DNA of 64,000 nucleotides, from NCBI RefSeq assembly GCF_900105595.1, contig NZ_LT629784.1:2790001-2854000 (forward strand), written 5' to 3'. Positions within the stretch are counted from its first letter, which is position 1, and the number at the start of each line of letters is the position of its first letter. The notes under the pieces are model-generated. The model made no database searches. It was not told the DNA's origin and saw nothing but the letters and a program-made list of their open reading frames with translations. Of this stretch, positions 28,699-41,875 are shown piece by piece. The translations under genes were made by a program, and so were the position numbers. This DNA is from Stappia sp. ES.058. Its GTDB lineage: Bacteria > Pseudomonadota > Alphaproteobacteria > Rhizobiales > Stappiaceae.

Positions 28699-29493
28699 TC
28701 ATTCTCCGTCCCGGGCCTGTTTCGCAAGGGCAACAAGGCGCGGGCGCAGGTCCTCGGGCTTGGCAAGCGGCGGATCGAAGGCAAGCCTTGCAACCCGGTC
28801 GCCGTGGACGAAATCGAGCCCTTGCGGGTCGATAGACGAAAGACGCCACGCCCCCTCGTCCGCTCCCGCCAGCTTTCGGGCATAAAGGCGAACGGCATCG
28901 AGGTGATCATCGTGCATATGCGCAATCGCCGGGGCTTCGAGCTCCGCAAAAGCCCGGACCACCTCCGCGTCCAGCAGGATATCGCGTGGCGCGAGTTCGT
29001 AGGCCTTGCCGAACCCGCCATTGAGGCTCGCCCGTTTGATCCGCAGGCGGAAAAACGAAAAATCCGAAAACCCTGCATACAGCTTGGCCTTTGGATGACG
29101 CATGAGATAGCGCCGTCGCACGTGCTCAAAACCCGGAGCATCCGCCGCAATCGGCTCCGCCTCCGCCACAAGTGTAAGGCGTGGATGGGCAAGCGGGTCC
29201 CCCTTGCCCGGCTCACCCACAAGCAGCGAACAGCGCGCGTCGCCGGCCAGCGCCTGTGTGTGTCGGGAAAGCGCGGAGATCAGCACCACCGGGGCGCCGT
29301 CCATTTCGGTGGCAAGCGCCACGCGCGACACGAAGGGCGCGCCATCGCCCGGATCGAGCACGCCGAGCGCACCGAACCGGGCCCGGCGCAGCAGATCGCG
29401 CGCCAAAGCGCGCGCCGCGTCGTCGGTCGGCCGGATCGGGTCGGTTTTCCTTGCGCCGTCGGCGATGACACGATCTCCAGGCATCGTTTCCAT
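28699..29493 (-). CDS. HugZ-type haem/flavin-binding split-barrel protein with DUF2470 domain
   Basis: A 264-residue protein. An N-terminal pyridoxamine-phosphate-oxidase-like barrel (LLRRARFGALGVLDPGDGAPFVS, then VLISALSRHTQALAGDARCSL) is followed by a DUF2470 C-terminal domain (IAHMHDDHLDAVRLYAR). This architecture is that of HugZ/HutZ proteins, some of which bind or degrade haem. No haem uptake genes lie nearby, so the role here is uncertain. METMPGD contains two close in-frame ATGs. Confidence 0.87.
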   Translation of the reverse strand: METMPGDRVIADGARKTDPIRPTDDAARALARDLLRRARFGALGVLDPGDGAPFVSRVALATEMDGAPVVLISALSRHTQALAGDARCSLLVGEPGKGDPLAHPRLTLVAEAEPIAADAPGFEHVRRRYLMRHPKAKLYAGFSDFSFFRLRIKRASLNGGFGKAYELAPRDILLDAEVVRAFAELEAPAIAHMHDDHLDAVRLYARKLAGADEGAWRLSSIDPQGLDFVHGDRVARLAFDPPLAKPEDLRPRLVALAKQARDGE

Positions 29494-29725
29494 GAAACCC
29501 GCCGCTCATGGATCGCACCTGTTTTGCCCGCCGGGGCGCCGCAATGCAATTGCCGAACGACAGGTGAGGCCCGTTGAAAGCGCTCAAGCCCGGTCGGCGA
29601 ACGGGCCACGCTCTCGCCACATTGCAGGCGGTCCATGTTCGGGAAAGCGACACGCACTCGCCCTGTCCCGCGCCGGCCGACCGGTTCGCGAAGCCGGCCG
29701 ACCAGTTTGCGAAAGGAGACCAGCC

Positions 29726-30271
29726 ATGTCCCTCGTTCCCCGTTTCGCCGGCCTGCGGCTGGCTCTTGCCGGCGCGCTGGCGATCATCCTGTCGTTACCC
29801 CTCGCCCCGCAAAGAGCGGCAGCGCAGCCGGACACCGTGCTGCAGGGACCCTACACGAACCGCCTGGTGGTCGACGGCGGTCGCCACTATCGCCACAAGC
29901 GCACCTATCGCCACAACCAACGCCGGATCTATCGTCCGCACCGCGCCTACCGTCCCTACCGGGGGCAAAGGGGCTATCGCGCATATCGGCCTTACCGCCC
30001 CTACCGCAATCCGCGATACGGCAGCGGTGTGTATTTCGGATATGGCGGCAACGGCGCGGCGGCAGCCGGCATCATCGGTCTCGCCACGGGTCTGATCGCG
30101 CAGCAGGCGCTGACGTCCCGGCGCTATGCCCCGCCCGCACGGCGCGGTTATCGCGGCGCGGCCGCCTGGACGCCGGAGTGGTACGCCTATTGCGCACGCA
30201 AATACCGCAGCTTCAATCCGCGCACCGGGTATTATCTCGCCTATTCCGGGCGCTACCGCTTCTGCCGCTGA
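29726..30271 (+). CDS. BA14K family protein, copy 1
   Basis: Exported basic protein of 181 residues. The signal peptide RLALAGALAIILSLPLA is followed by a Tyr/Arg/His-rich low-complexity region (HRAYRPYRGQRGYRAYRPYR), a glycine-zipper-like membrane stretch (AAAAGIIGLATGLIAQQAL), and the C-terminal BA14K signature WTPEWYAYCARKYRSFNPRT then GYYLAYSGRYRFCR. The family was first described as a Brucella immunoreactive protein and is largely restricted to Hyphomicrobiales. GAAAGGAG precedes the ATG. A paralogue follows directly. Confidence 0.9.
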   Translation: MSLVPRFAGLRLALAGALAIILSLPLAPQRAAAQPDTVLQGPYTNRLVVDGGRHYRHKRTYRHNQRRIYRPHRAYRPYRGQRGYRAYRPYRPYRNPRYGSGVYFGYGGNGAAAAGIIGLATGLIAQQALTSRRYAPPARRGYRGAAAWTPEWYAYCARKYRSFNPRTGYYLAYSGRYRFCR

Positions 30272-30383
30272 CGCGGCCGTTTTCCTGAACGGCGGATGAA
30301 TGCCCGTCTCAGGACCGGTTCAACTGCCGGGTGGCATCTTCGTGTCATCGTCGTTACAGCGACACACCGAAGGAGCCGCCCTC

Positions 30384-30917
30384 ATGACCGCGTCCATCAA
30401 ACTTCAGAGCCTGTCCTCCCGCCTTCTCGTCGCCACCCTTGCCGGCGCGATGCTGCTTCCCTCCTTTTCCGCTGCGGAAGCCGGCGGCGGACGCAAACAG
30501 TGGCGCGACCACCGGGGCGGTCAGCATCAGGCCCATCGCCCCAACCGCGGCAATCGCCACCAGAACCGTCATCAGAACCGGCGTCACGACCGGCGGAACA
30601 ACAACAATGACGATATCGGCGCAGCACTTGCCATCGGCGTGATAGGCTTGGCGGCCGGCGCGTTCCTCGGTTCGGCGTTGAGCGGGCCCGAGTATATCGA
30701 TCAGGATCCGGTGTATGCGCCCCGCCATCCGCGCAACTACGGCCCGGCCCATGACACCCGCCGCTACCGCCCGGCAGCGCCGGTTGTGGTCGGCGCAAAC
30801 CGCCCGGCCCCCTGGACCCCCGAGTGGTATCGCTACTGCGACGCCAAGTACAAGACCTTCAACCCGCGCACCGGACGCTTCACCGCCTACTCCGGCGAGC
30901 AGAAGCTCTGCCGCTGA
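30384..30917 (+). CDS. BA14K family protein, copy 2
   Basis: A 177-residue paralogue of the preceding gene. It has a signal peptide (LLVATLAGAMLLPSFSAAEA), a His/Asn/Arg-rich segment (RPNRGNRHQNRHQNRRHDRR), a Gly/Ala hydrophobic segment (IGAALAIGVIGLAAGAFLG) and the signature PWTPEWYRYCDAKYKTFNPR ending EQKLCR. Outside the C-terminal motif the low-complexity parts differ, so this is an old duplication. AAGGAG lies eight bases before the ATG. Confidence 0.9.
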   Translation: MTASIKLQSLSSRLLVATLAGAMLLPSFSAAEAGGGRKQWRDHRGGQHQAHRPNRGNRHQNRHQNRRHDRRNNNNDDIGAALAIGVIGLAAGAFLGSALSGPEYIDQDPVYAPRHPRNYGPAHDTRRYRPAAPVVVGANRPAPWTPEWYRYCDAKYKTFNPRTGRFTAYSGEQKLCR

Positions 30918-30956
30918 CCGGCCGCCGCATGGCTGCGCGCCGCGCCGCACCGCCCC

Positions 30957-30990
30957 TTCGCCGGCACTCGATTGCCGGCGAAGGCGTATT
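30957..30990 (+). terminator. Hairpin after the BA14K pair
   Basis: TTCGCCGGCA and TGCCGGCGAA form a perfect 10-bp stem with a 6-base loop, 40 bases after the second BA14K stop. The following sequence is only mildly T-rich, so termination may be partial. Confidence 0.6.
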
Positions 30991-31110
30991 CGTTTGAAAC
31001 TGCCGGGTGTTGACCGGTATCAACGACGAATCTTCCGTCGCGTGATAAAGCTGTATTCGGTGACAAGCATCGTGGCCGACAGGCCAGAACCGAACCAGGC
31101 GGAACCGAAC

Positions 31111-32154
31111 ATGCCGGAAGACAAGAACAACGCCCCCTCCCCCATCAACACGAACGAGCCCCCGCAAGCGGGTGGATCGGAAGCGAAAGACGGTCAGGCG
31201 GCAACCGGCACAAGCGCCGAGGCCCGACGCCGCCATGCGATCGAGGCCGGAGCCGCCCGCCGGCACACGCTCGCCACGCTGCGCCACGACCCGCAGGCGG
31301 TGCGCGATATCTTCGAAACCGGCGCCTACCCCTATGCGGACAAAATGCGCCGCAAGACATACGAGAGCCAGAAATCGGCGCTTCAGGTGGAACTGCTGAA
31401 GGCCCAGCGCTGGGTGGAAGAAAACGGCCAGAAGGTCGTGCTCCTGTTCGAGGGCCGCGACGCGGCCGGCAAGGGCGGCACCATCAAACGCTTCATGGAG
31501 CACATGAACCCGCGGGCCGCCCGGGTGGTCGCATTGACCAAGCCATCGGATCGCGAGCGCTCGCAATGGTATTTCCAACGCTATATCGAATGGCTTCCCG
31601 CCGGCGGCGAAATCGTGTTCTTCGACCGGTCCTGGTACAATCGCGCCGGCGTCGAGCGGGTGATGAATTTCTGCACGCCGAATGACTACCTCGACTTCAT
31701 GCGGCAGTGCCCGCAATTCGAACAGATGCTCACGCAGTCCGGCATCCGCCTGTTCAAATACTGGTTTTCGGTCTCGCGCGACGAACAGCGCCGCCGCTTC
31801 AAGGCCCGCGAAACCGATCCTTTGAAACAATGGAAACTGTCGCCCATCGACCGCGCCTCGATGGATCGCTGGGATGACTACACCGAAGCCAAGGAGGCGA
31901 TGTTCTTCTACACAGACACCGCCGATGCGCCCTGGACCGTCGTCAAGTCCGACGACAAGAAACGCGCGCGGCTGAATTGCATGCGGCATTTTCTGGAAAA
32001 TCTGCCGTATCCGAACAAGGATCATTCTGTCGTGCGCGCGCCCGACAACCTGATTGTGGGCACCAGCTCGCATGTCATCGGGCGCGACAGCCACATTCTC
32101 GGAAAGACCCTGCATCCCGAAAGCAAACGCAACAGCGATACTGTGAATCCCTGA
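31111..32154 (+). CDS. ppk2: Polyphosphate kinase 2
   Basis: Class I PPK2 of 347 residues, transferring phosphate between polyphosphate and nucleotides. Walker A is LLFEGRDAAGKGGTIKR (about 112-127), Walker B is IVFFDRSWYNRAGVER (about 168-183), and the lid follows with YWFSVSRDEQRRRF and LKQWKLSPID. The first 60 residues form a polar, low-complexity extension. The ATG at MPEDKNNAPS was chosen. An in-frame GTG upstream is possible but would only lengthen the disordered tail. Confidence 0.93.
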   Translation: MPEDKNNAPSPINTNEPPQAGGSEAKDGQAATGTSAEARRRHAIEAGAARRHTLATLRHDPQAVRDIFETGAYPYADKMRRKTYESQKSALQVELLKAQRWVEENGQKVVLLFEGRDAAGKGGTIKRFMEHMNPRAARVVALTKPSDRERSQWYFQRYIEWLPAGGEIVFFDRSWYNRAGVERVMNFCTPNDYLDFMRQCPQFEQMLTQSGIRLFKYWFSVSRDEQRRRFKARETDPLKQWKLSPIDRASMDRWDDYTEAKEAMFFYTDTADAPWTVVKSDDKKRARLNCMRHFLENLPYPNKDHSVVRAPDNLIVGTSSHVIGRDSHILGKTLHPESKRNSDTVNP

Positions 32155-32317
32155 AAGCGGTCGCGTTCAAGATTTGGCGACCCGGAACGGGACGGCACGC
32201 GTCCTCTTTCTTGCCAAACGCGGAGGAAAGCCGCCTCTCTATACAGACCGGCCTGTGCAAACGCTTGAAGTTCTTGAGATTGTCGGCAAGATCTGATTCT
32301 GGAAATTGGAGGAATCG

Positions 32318-33583
32318 ATGCTGTCAGCCCTCGACATCGCGCGCAGACTGGACGCAGGCACCCTGTCGGTCGACGCGCTCTACGACGAAATCGCAGCGAC
32401 GGTTGCGGACAGGGAGGCGGAGATCGAAGCCTTCGTCTCCGTCGATATCGAGGCCGCACGCGCCGCCGCGCACAGCACCTATGGACCATTTGCCGGCATG
32501 CCGATCGGCGTGAAGGACAACATCGACACCGGCGACCGGATCACCGCCTATGGCTCGCCGATCCACGCGCAAAACCGCCCTGCGGTGGATGCGGCGATCG
32601 TTGCGCTGGCGCGGCGGGCAGGGGCATGCCTCCTCGGCAAGACGGTCACCACGGAGTTCGCCTTCTTCAGCCCCGGTCCCACCCGCAATCCGCACAATTT
32701 CGACCACACACCGGGCGGGTCTTCCTCGGGTTCGGCCGCCGGTGTCGCGGCCGGCTTCTTTCCCCTGGCCCTTGGCACGCAGACCGGCGGGTCCGTGGTG
32801 CGACCGGCCGCATTCTGCGGAATAGCGGGCTTCAAGCCGAGCTTCGGCCGCCTTCCGACAGTCGGCGTGAAGATCTTCTCCTGGTCGCTGGATACGGTCG
32901 GTGTCTTCGCCAAGGGCATCGCCGACGTCGCCTTCGCGGCCGGCGTGCTGGCCGATCGCGACTGGCGGGTGGATGGCGAGGTGCCGACACCGCCCCGGCT
33001 CGGTTTCGTGGAACCGCAACCCTGGGCCCAGGCGGACGACGAGATGAGTGTCGCGCTTGAGCGTGTCCGGCGCGCGGCCGACCGCGCGGGGGCCGCAACG
33101 GCGTCCGTCTCGCTCCCCCCGGTCTTTCGCGAAGCCTTTGCGGCGCATCAGACAATTCAGGATTACGAGGCCACCCGCGCACTCGCCGCGGAAGTGGATC
33201 TTGCCCCGGACAAGCTGAGTGCCGTTCTGCGCCAGACGCTGGATGAAGGGGCAGCCATTTCCGCCACTGCGTATGACGATGCGCAACGCACGGCCGAACA
33301 GGCGCGCCGCGCCTTTTCCGATATCCTGTCGAAAGTCGATGTGCTGGTAACACCGTCGGCGCCGGGCGCCGCCCCCATCGGCCTCGCCTCGACCGGCTCG
33401 TCGGTGTTCAATCGTGTATGGACGCTGATGGGCGCACCGGCCGCGAATGTCCCGGGCCTGCAGAGCTTTGCGGGCCTGCCGCTCGGCGTTCAGACGGTCG
33501 GGGCGTATGCCGCGGACCGCCGGACGCTGAAAGCCGCACACTGGCTTGAGGAGTGCCTGCGCGCGCAAGCCTCTGACAGTTAG
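32318..33583 (+). CDS. Amidase-signature family enzyme
   Basis: A 421-residue amidohydrolase with the Ser-cisSer-Lys triad: Lys in MPIGVKDNIDTGD, the serine-rich TPGGSSSGSAAGVAAGF, and the nucleophile region LGTQTGGSVVRPAAFCGIAG. It is shorter than GatA and lacks GatB/GatC neighbours, so a catabolic amidase is more likely than transamidation. GGAGG sits six bases before the ATG at 32318; a TTG four codons earlier overlaps this ribosome site. The substrate is unknown. Confidence 0.9.
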   Translation: MLSALDIARRLDAGTLSVDALYDEIAATVADREAEIEAFVSVDIEAARAAAHSTYGPFAGMPIGVKDNIDTGDRITAYGSPIHAQNRPAVDAAIVALARRAGACLLGKTVTTEFAFFSPGPTRNPHNFDHTPGGSSSGSAAGVAAGFFPLALGTQTGGSVVRPAAFCGIAGFKPSFGRLPTVGVKIFSWSLDTVGVFAKGIADVAFAAGVLADRDWRVDGEVPTPPRLGFVEPQPWAQADDEMSVALERVRRAADRAGAATASVSLPPVFREAFAAHQTIQDYEATRALAAEVDLAPDKLSAVLRQTLDEGAAISATAYDDAQRTAEQARRAFSDILSKVDVLVTPSAPGAAPIGLASTGSSVFNRVWTLMGAPAANVPGLQSFAGLPLGVQTVGAYAADRRTLKAAHWLEECLRAQASDS

Positions 33584-33624
33584 GCCGCATGCGCCGCGCT
33601 AACGAGACTGTTGCGCCGCACCCG

Positions 33625-34701
33625 TCAGTCGTTGACGGGAAGCTTCATCTTTTGCGCCATGACCTTGAAGGCGCTGCGGGCCGCGTCTTCGCTGAGCTCG
33701 GCGTATTTGCGCATCGCTTCGCTCGAAGCGCTCGACGACAAGCGCATCCGCTTGGCGCGCATGCGCACGATCTTCATGTAGGCCGTGTCGGAGACCCCGC
33801 CAAGGCGGCAGAGAAACAGGATCGGCAAGTCGTCCTCGCGAAACACCAGCGGCACGACGACGTTGTCGGGCCAGCCCACCGTGCGCGCCAGCAATTGTCC
33901 AAGTTCAAAGGCGCGATCCTTGTCCGCGAAGGCGACGATCGCCGTGTCGATGGGAACGGAGCCGGCGACAGCGGCATCGATCAGTTGCTCGGTCTTCGAC
34001 TTGGCGCCGTTGAACTCGCGCAGCTGGATCTCGACCTCATGCGCGGCGCGTTCGGCAATCGCCTTGACCAGCACCTCGTTGACATTGAGATCCTTGATGC
34101 GTTGCGCCAACTCGCGCGACAGGAACGGCACGAGGCGTTCGGCAGCGCTTTCGGGTATGTCCGCGCGCTCGCTCAATGCCTGTTGAAGCTTCATATCCTT
34201 TCGCGCCCGCCCGACCAGGAGATCGAAGGAATCGACCCCGATCACGGCGGAATGATTGCAGGTCAGCGCGTGCAGGACCTGGGGTTCGCCCCGCTGGGCG
34301 ATAACCTTGGTGAGCACGGGCTTGATCGCCGGCCGCTGGGTCAGCACCATCAGGTGGCTTGTGGGAACGGCCTCCGCGACCTCCGCGAAGTCCTGGTCAG
34401 AAAGCCCGCCGCCCTGCTCCAGCACAGGCGTCGCGACCTCAAGCTCTTCATCGGCGGCCAGCGCCTTCAAAAGATCCTTCGGCGCATCGTTGTCATCCGC
34501 GATGCGTTGCGACAATGCGGCACGCGCAGCACACTCGAGGCGGTCAAGCACACGCAGGACGATGTCGCCGAATATAAGGCTGACACGCTCGCGCTCCTCG
34601 TTGGGTGCCCGACAAAACAGATCCGTCAAAGCAGAGACCAGTTCGCCCGTGCTTTCTGCGGACCCGTTGCGCGCCAACTCGGCCAGTTGCGTCGCATTCA
34701 T
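33625..34701 (-). CDS. DUF2336 domain protein, copy 1
   Basis: Cytoplasmic, all-helical protein of 358 residues with repeated HEAT-like segments (LAELARNGSAESTGELVSAL, then VLTQRPAIKPVLTKVIAQRG and LVPFLSRELAQRIKDLNVNE). This matches DUF2336, an alphaproteobacterial family of unknown function. The start MNATQLAEL has AAGGA upstream. A second DUF2336 gene occurs at 45354-46427. The upstream region is AT-rich. Confidence 0.8.
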   Translation of the reverse strand: MNATQLAELARNGSAESTGELVSALTDLFCRAPNEERERVSLIFGDIVLRVLDRLECAARAALSQRIADDNDAPKDLLKALAADEELEVATPVLEQGGGLSDQDFAEVAEAVPTSHLMVLTQRPAIKPVLTKVIAQRGEPQVLHALTCNHSAVIGVDSFDLLVGRARKDMKLQQALSERADIPESAAERLVPFLSRELAQRIKDLNVNEVLVKAIAERAAHEVEIQLREFNGAKSKTEQLIDAAVAGSVPIDTAIVAFADKDRAFELGQLLARTVGWPDNVVVPLVFREDDLPILFLCRLGGVSDTAYMKIVRMRAKRMRLSSSASSEAMRKYAELSEDAARSAFKVMAQKMKLPVND

Positions 34702-35034
34702 TGTCTTTTCCTTCACGACCATTTCGGAAAAAATAAATTGATGATGTTTCATTCTCGTTAATTGGCAAAAATACAACTAAAGCTAAGTATTCAATCACAC
34801 ACCCTGCGGAAGTTGTAGATCCGTGCAGATATGGACCGCCCGGATAGCGGTTCGCAGGATGCCGCGGCGCGCTGTCGCAGCACGGCGCAAATGAAATCAG
34901 CACGTTGGTTTGCCGATCAAGCGGGAACCGAAAAAAATTTCCCGACTGCGTTGCAGCGCAGCATCTTTTTCGCTTTGCGCACCCGCGCAGGTAACATATC
35001 ATTAACAGATAGGAAGAATGCGGGAGGCCAAATC
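34702..35034. other. Intergenic region between divergent DUF2336 and small membrane peptide genes
   Basis: About 330 bases, with an AT-rich half next to DUF2336. CGGGAA and TTCCCG (34922-34944) could form a 6-bp stem. TTGCGC and TATCAT separated by 16 bases (around 34976-35003) form a possible promoter for the downstream small ORF. No other gene is supportable. Confidence 0.4.
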
Positions 35035-35118
35035 ATGACACATGTCCGCAATCTGAATGCACTCGCCGTTTTCGCCGCCTTCGTTTTTGTGGCCGCGATC
35101 GTGGTCGGACTGATTTAA
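35035..35118 (+). CDS. Small single-span membrane peptide (27 residues)
   Basis: The ORF encodes MTHVRNLNALAVFAAFVFVA followed by AIVVGLI: a short basic N-terminus and one hydrophobic helix. GGGAGG lies eight bases before the ATG, a strong ribosome binding site, and a hairpin follows the stop. These signals make a real small protein plausible although no family is recognised. It is too short for conventional gene finders. Confidence 0.55.
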   Translation: MTHVRNLNALAVFAAFVFVAAIVVGLI

Positions 35119-35135
35119 GCACCCAGACCGGAAAA

Positions 35136-35165
35136 TAAAAAAACCGCGCACCTTTCGTGCGCGGT
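35136..35165 (-). terminator. Rho-independent terminator downstream of azoR
   Basis: ACCGCGCAC and GTGCGCGGT form a perfect 9-bp stem with a 5-base loop. On the minus strand it is followed by seven T residues, so it should stop transcription arriving from azoR. On the plus strand it may also close the small-peptide transcript. Confidence 0.85.
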
Positions 35166-35376
35166 GACTTTCTGACGCGTTCGGGCTTTTGACCCGCACT
35201 GGTCCCGCAGCCGTTTGGCTGGCCCGTCAACGACCGGGCGTCGAGCTCGGCCCGCGCAGCGCCGGCATGCCGGCGATGCGCCTGTGGTTGTTCGCTTTCT
35301 CTGATCGGCACCAACTCATACGACACCATCTCATATGGCACCGGGTCATGTGGCAGCGTTCAGGCGATCATCTGTC

Positions 35377-35991
35377 TCAAGCAGCGAGAAGACGCGTCGC
35401 GGCTGCGCTGACACCGCGCTCCGCACCGGCAAGGCTTTCCTCGGCATCGAACATCAACCGATCCGCGGCAATCACGGTCACATCGGTGATGCCGACGAAG
35501 GCCATGATGTGCTTGAGAAACCCGGTGGCGAAGTCGATTTCCGATCCAACGGTCGTGCCGCCGGAGGCCAGCACCAGGATCGCACGCTTGCCCGTCAGCA
35601 GACCTTCAGGTCCGCTTTCGGTATAGCGGAACGTCTCACGCGCACGTGCGACCAGATCCACCCAGGCCTTGAGCGCCGCCGGAATGCCGAAGTTGTAGAT
35701 CGGCACGCCGATGAGAAGCACATCGGCAGCCTTCACCTCGGCGACCAGCGTATCGGACAGCGCGAGGCGCGCCTTCTGTTCAGCCGTGCGGTCGGCCGGG
35801 TCGGTGAAATTCGCCGTCACCCAGGCCTCATCTACGACCGGGAGGCCGGCGGCAACATCGCGGACGATGGTGGTGACCTCGGTCCCGCCCCCGGCAAGTT
35901 CGGCAATGGCGCGATCCGCGAGACGTCGCGTCACGGAGCCTTCGCGACGGGCGGACGAATCGACCTTCAGGACGGTCAGGGACTTGCTCAT
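35377..35991 (-). CDS. azoR: FMN-dependent NADH:quinone oxidoreductase / azoreductase
   Basis: Flavodoxin-like enzyme of 204 residues that reduces quinones and azo compounds. It has VLKVDSSARREGSVTRRLAD at the N-terminus, the conserved LLIGVPIYNFGIPAALKAWVD around residue 95, and LVLASGGTTVGSEIDFAT, all typical of AzoR. GGAGAA precedes the ATG at MSKSLTVLK. It lies downstream of metH on the same strand with about 195 bases between, so it probably has its own promoter. Confidence 0.92.
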   Translation of the reverse strand: MSKSLTVLKVDSSARREGSVTRRLADRAIAELAGGGTEVTTIVRDVAAGLPVVDEAWVTANFTDPADRTAEQKARLALSDTLVAEVKAADVLLIGVPIYNFGIPAALKAWVDLVARARETFRYTESGPEGLLTGKRAILVLASGGTTVGSEIDFATGFLKHIMAFVGITDVTVIAADRLMFDAEESLAGAERGVSAAATRLLAA

Positions 35992-36187
35992 ATCGTTCTC
36001 CGAATCTGGTCGCGCCGGGAGGCGCTGTTTTCTGAGATCGTAGATATGAGAGATGAGACGCATATATTAGACGCGTTTTTGTGAACGATCTATTCAGCAA
36101 TTGACGGCCTGCAGGCATCCGCGCGTGCTGAAACAACCAGGCAGGGCGCGGATGCGTTTTGCGGGACCGCTGTCTTGCGGATTTGCC

Positions 36188-39919
<3,732 letters not shown>

Positions 39920-39927
39920 GGTGTCTC

Positions 39928-40842
39928 TCAGGCCGCCTGCTTTTTTTCCGGCGCCGGGCGCAGGCCCAGCGTGTGACAGATTGCGTACGTCAGTTCGGCG
40001 CGGTTCATCGTGTAGAAATGAAAGTCGCTCACGCCCCGGTCGACGAGGTCGAGCACCTGCTCGCAAGCAACTGCCGAGGCGACCAGCTTGCGCGTCTCGA
40101 CGTCCTGGTCGAGCCCGGCGAAGCGCCGCACCAGCCAGTCCGGGATCGAGGTGCCGCATTTGGCGGAAAACACCATCGTCGTCTCGAAGTTGACGATCGG
40201 CAGGATGCCCGGAACGATCGGAATATCTATGCCGGCGGCGCGGACCTTTTCCATGAAGGTCTCGAACAGGTCGTTGTCGAAAAAGAACTGCGTGATCGCC
40301 CGCGTCGCGCCCGCATCCACCTTGCGCTTCAGGTTGTCGATTTCCGTCGACCAGTCCGGGCTTTCCGGGTGGCGCTCGGGATAGGCGGACACAGACACCT
40401 CGAAATCGCCGATGCGGCGAATGCCTTCAACCAGGTCGCAAGAATAGGCGTAGCCACCGGGCTGCGGCTTGTAGACCGCGCCAATGCCTTCCACCGGATC
40501 GCCGCGCAGCGCAACGATGTGCTTGACCCCGAGCGCCTGATAGTCGCGCACGATAGCGTCGACCTCCTCGCGCGACGAGCCGACACAGGTCAGATGCGCG
40601 GCCGGCGAGAGATCGGTTTCACGCAGGATCCGCTCCACCGTACGGTGGGTGCGCTCGCGCGTCGTGCCGCCCGCGCCATAGGTCACCGAGACGAAATTCG
40701 GCGACAGCGGCTGCAACCGCTCGACCGCACGCCAGAGAGAGGCTTCCATCTTTTCCGACTTTGGCGGAAAGAACTCGAAGGACACGGAAACATCGGCGCC
40801 AGAGCCGAGCTCGAAGCGACGGTACTTGTCAGTGGACGGCAT
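39928..40842 (-). CDS. metF: Methylenetetrahydrofolate reductase
   Basis: Flavoenzyme of 304 residues reducing 5,10-methylene- to 5-methyltetrahydrofolate, the methyl donor for the adjacent MetH. Motifs include [54 protein letters not shown] and the active-site region [15 protein letters not shown]. It is translated in tight coupling: one base separates its ATG from the preceding stop and eight bases separate its stop from metH. Confidence 0.97.
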   Translation of the reverse strand: MPSTDKYRRFELGSGADVSVSFEFFPPKSEKMEASLWRAVERLQPLSPNFVSVTYGAGGTTRERTHRTVERILRETDLSPAAHLTCVGSSREEVDAIVRDYQALGVKHIVALRGDPVEGIGAVYKPQPGGYAYSCDLVEGIRRIGDFEVSVSAYPERHPESPDWSTEIDNLKRKVDAGATRAITQFFFDNDLFETFMEKVRAAGIDIPIVPGILPIVNFETTMVFSAKCGTSIPDWLVRRFAGLDQDVETRKLVASAVACEQVLDLVDRGVSDFHFYTMNRAELTYAICHTLGLRPAPEKKQAA

Positions 40843-40843
40843 G

Positions 40844-41854
40844 TCAGGCGACCTCCTGGGTCATGTTGAGCTCCGGCAAATCCGACACAATGCGCGGATC
40901 ACGGGCCAGCCAGATGGTGACGGTGAGGCGATCGGCATCCCCGGCATCGGGCGCCAGATCGCGGGTGAGAACGACATCGAGGCCGGCGTCGCGCAGCCAT
41001 CGGTTCATTTGATCGTGCGCGAACCCCAGACGCCGGTGCGCGTGGGTGTCGCGCAGGAATTCCAGGTGATGCGGGGCGAAGTCCACGATCAAAAGCCGCC
41101 CGCCGGGGCGCAGCGCGCGCGCCGCCTCCTCGATCGCGCGGCCGGGATCGTCGAGATAATGCAGCACCTGATGAACCGAGATCAGGTCGAAACTGTCGGT
41201 CGGGACATTCAACGCATGGATGTCTCCCTGGCGCACCTGCGCGCTCTTCACGCCCTGTCGGGCAAGGTTGGCGCGCGCCACGGTGAGCATGTCATGGCTC
41301 GCGTCGATGCCGAGCGCCTGGCCATATTGATCGCTCAGCAGCGACAGGAGACTGCCGGTGCCGGTGCCGAGATCCAGCATCGAGCCGAAGGGCCTGTCGC
41401 CGATCGCCGCGCGGATCGCCTCTTCCACGGCCGCCTCGGGCACATGCAGCGAGCGCTCCTGGTCCCAGGTCTTGGCCTTGGAGGCGAAGAAGGCGGCGGC
41501 CGCTTCGGCCTTGGCGCGACGCGTCGCGGCAAGCCGCACGCGGTCTCCGGCGAGCACCGCATCGGCCGGATCGAGCCGCGACAACAGCACGCGCACCAGA
41601 TCGCCCATCGCTCCGTCGCCCAGCCGGTAGAACACCCAGGCGCCTTCGGGAAACCGCTGAACCAGTCCCGCCTCGGTCAGAAGCTTGAGATGGCGCGAGA
41701 TGCGCGGCTGACTCTGGCCCAGAATGACAGTGGCGTCCTTGACTGTCAGTTCGCCGTCCGCCAGCAACGCCAGAAGACGCAGGCGCGTTGCCTCCCCGGC
41801 ATTGCGCAGACCGGCAAGCAGGCTGTCGAGGCTGAGATGGTGTAAGTCGGACAT
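40844..41854 (-). CDS. ArsR-family regulator fused to a SAM-dependent methyltransferase domain
   Basis: A 336-residue fusion. Residues 10-95 form an ArsR winged helix (EATRLRLLALLADGELTVKD, then GQSQPRISRHLKLLTEAGLV) without the usual metal-binding cysteines. Residues about 145-320 form a class I methyltransferase fold (MLDLGTGTGSLLSLLSDQ, GIDASHDMLTVARANLA, VPTDSFDLISVHQVLHYLDD). It heads the metF-metH operon. The methyltransferase part may sense SAM or S-adenosylhomocysteine rather than act on a substrate, making it a likely autoregulator of methionine synthesis. A perfect palindrome lies 21 bases upstream of the ATG. Confidence 0.88.
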   Translation of the reverse strand: MSDLHHLSLDSLLAGLRNAGEATRLRLLALLADGELTVKDATVILGQSQPRISRHLKLLTEAGLVQRFPEGAWVFYRLGDGAMGDLVRVLLSRLDPADAVLAGDRVRLAATRRAKAEAAAAFFASKAKTWDQERSLHVPEAAVEEAIRAAIGDRPFGSMLDLGTGTGSLLSLLSDQYGQALGIDASHDMLTVARANLARQGVKSAQVRQGDIHALNVPTDSFDLISVHQVLHYLDDPGRAIEEAARALRPGGRLLIVDFAPHHLEFLRDTHAHRRLGFAHDQMNRWLRDAGLDVVLTRDLAPDAGDADRLTVTIWLARDPRIVSDLPELNMTQEVA

Positions 41855-41875
41855 GCCGGACCCTCGCGACTAAGA

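Noticed and set aside
36000..36187. Possible cobalamin or SAM riboswitch near the methionine genes
   Set aside because: No B12-box or SAM-II pattern was seen here or upstream of the operon. Control by the ArsR-type regulator is a better explanation.
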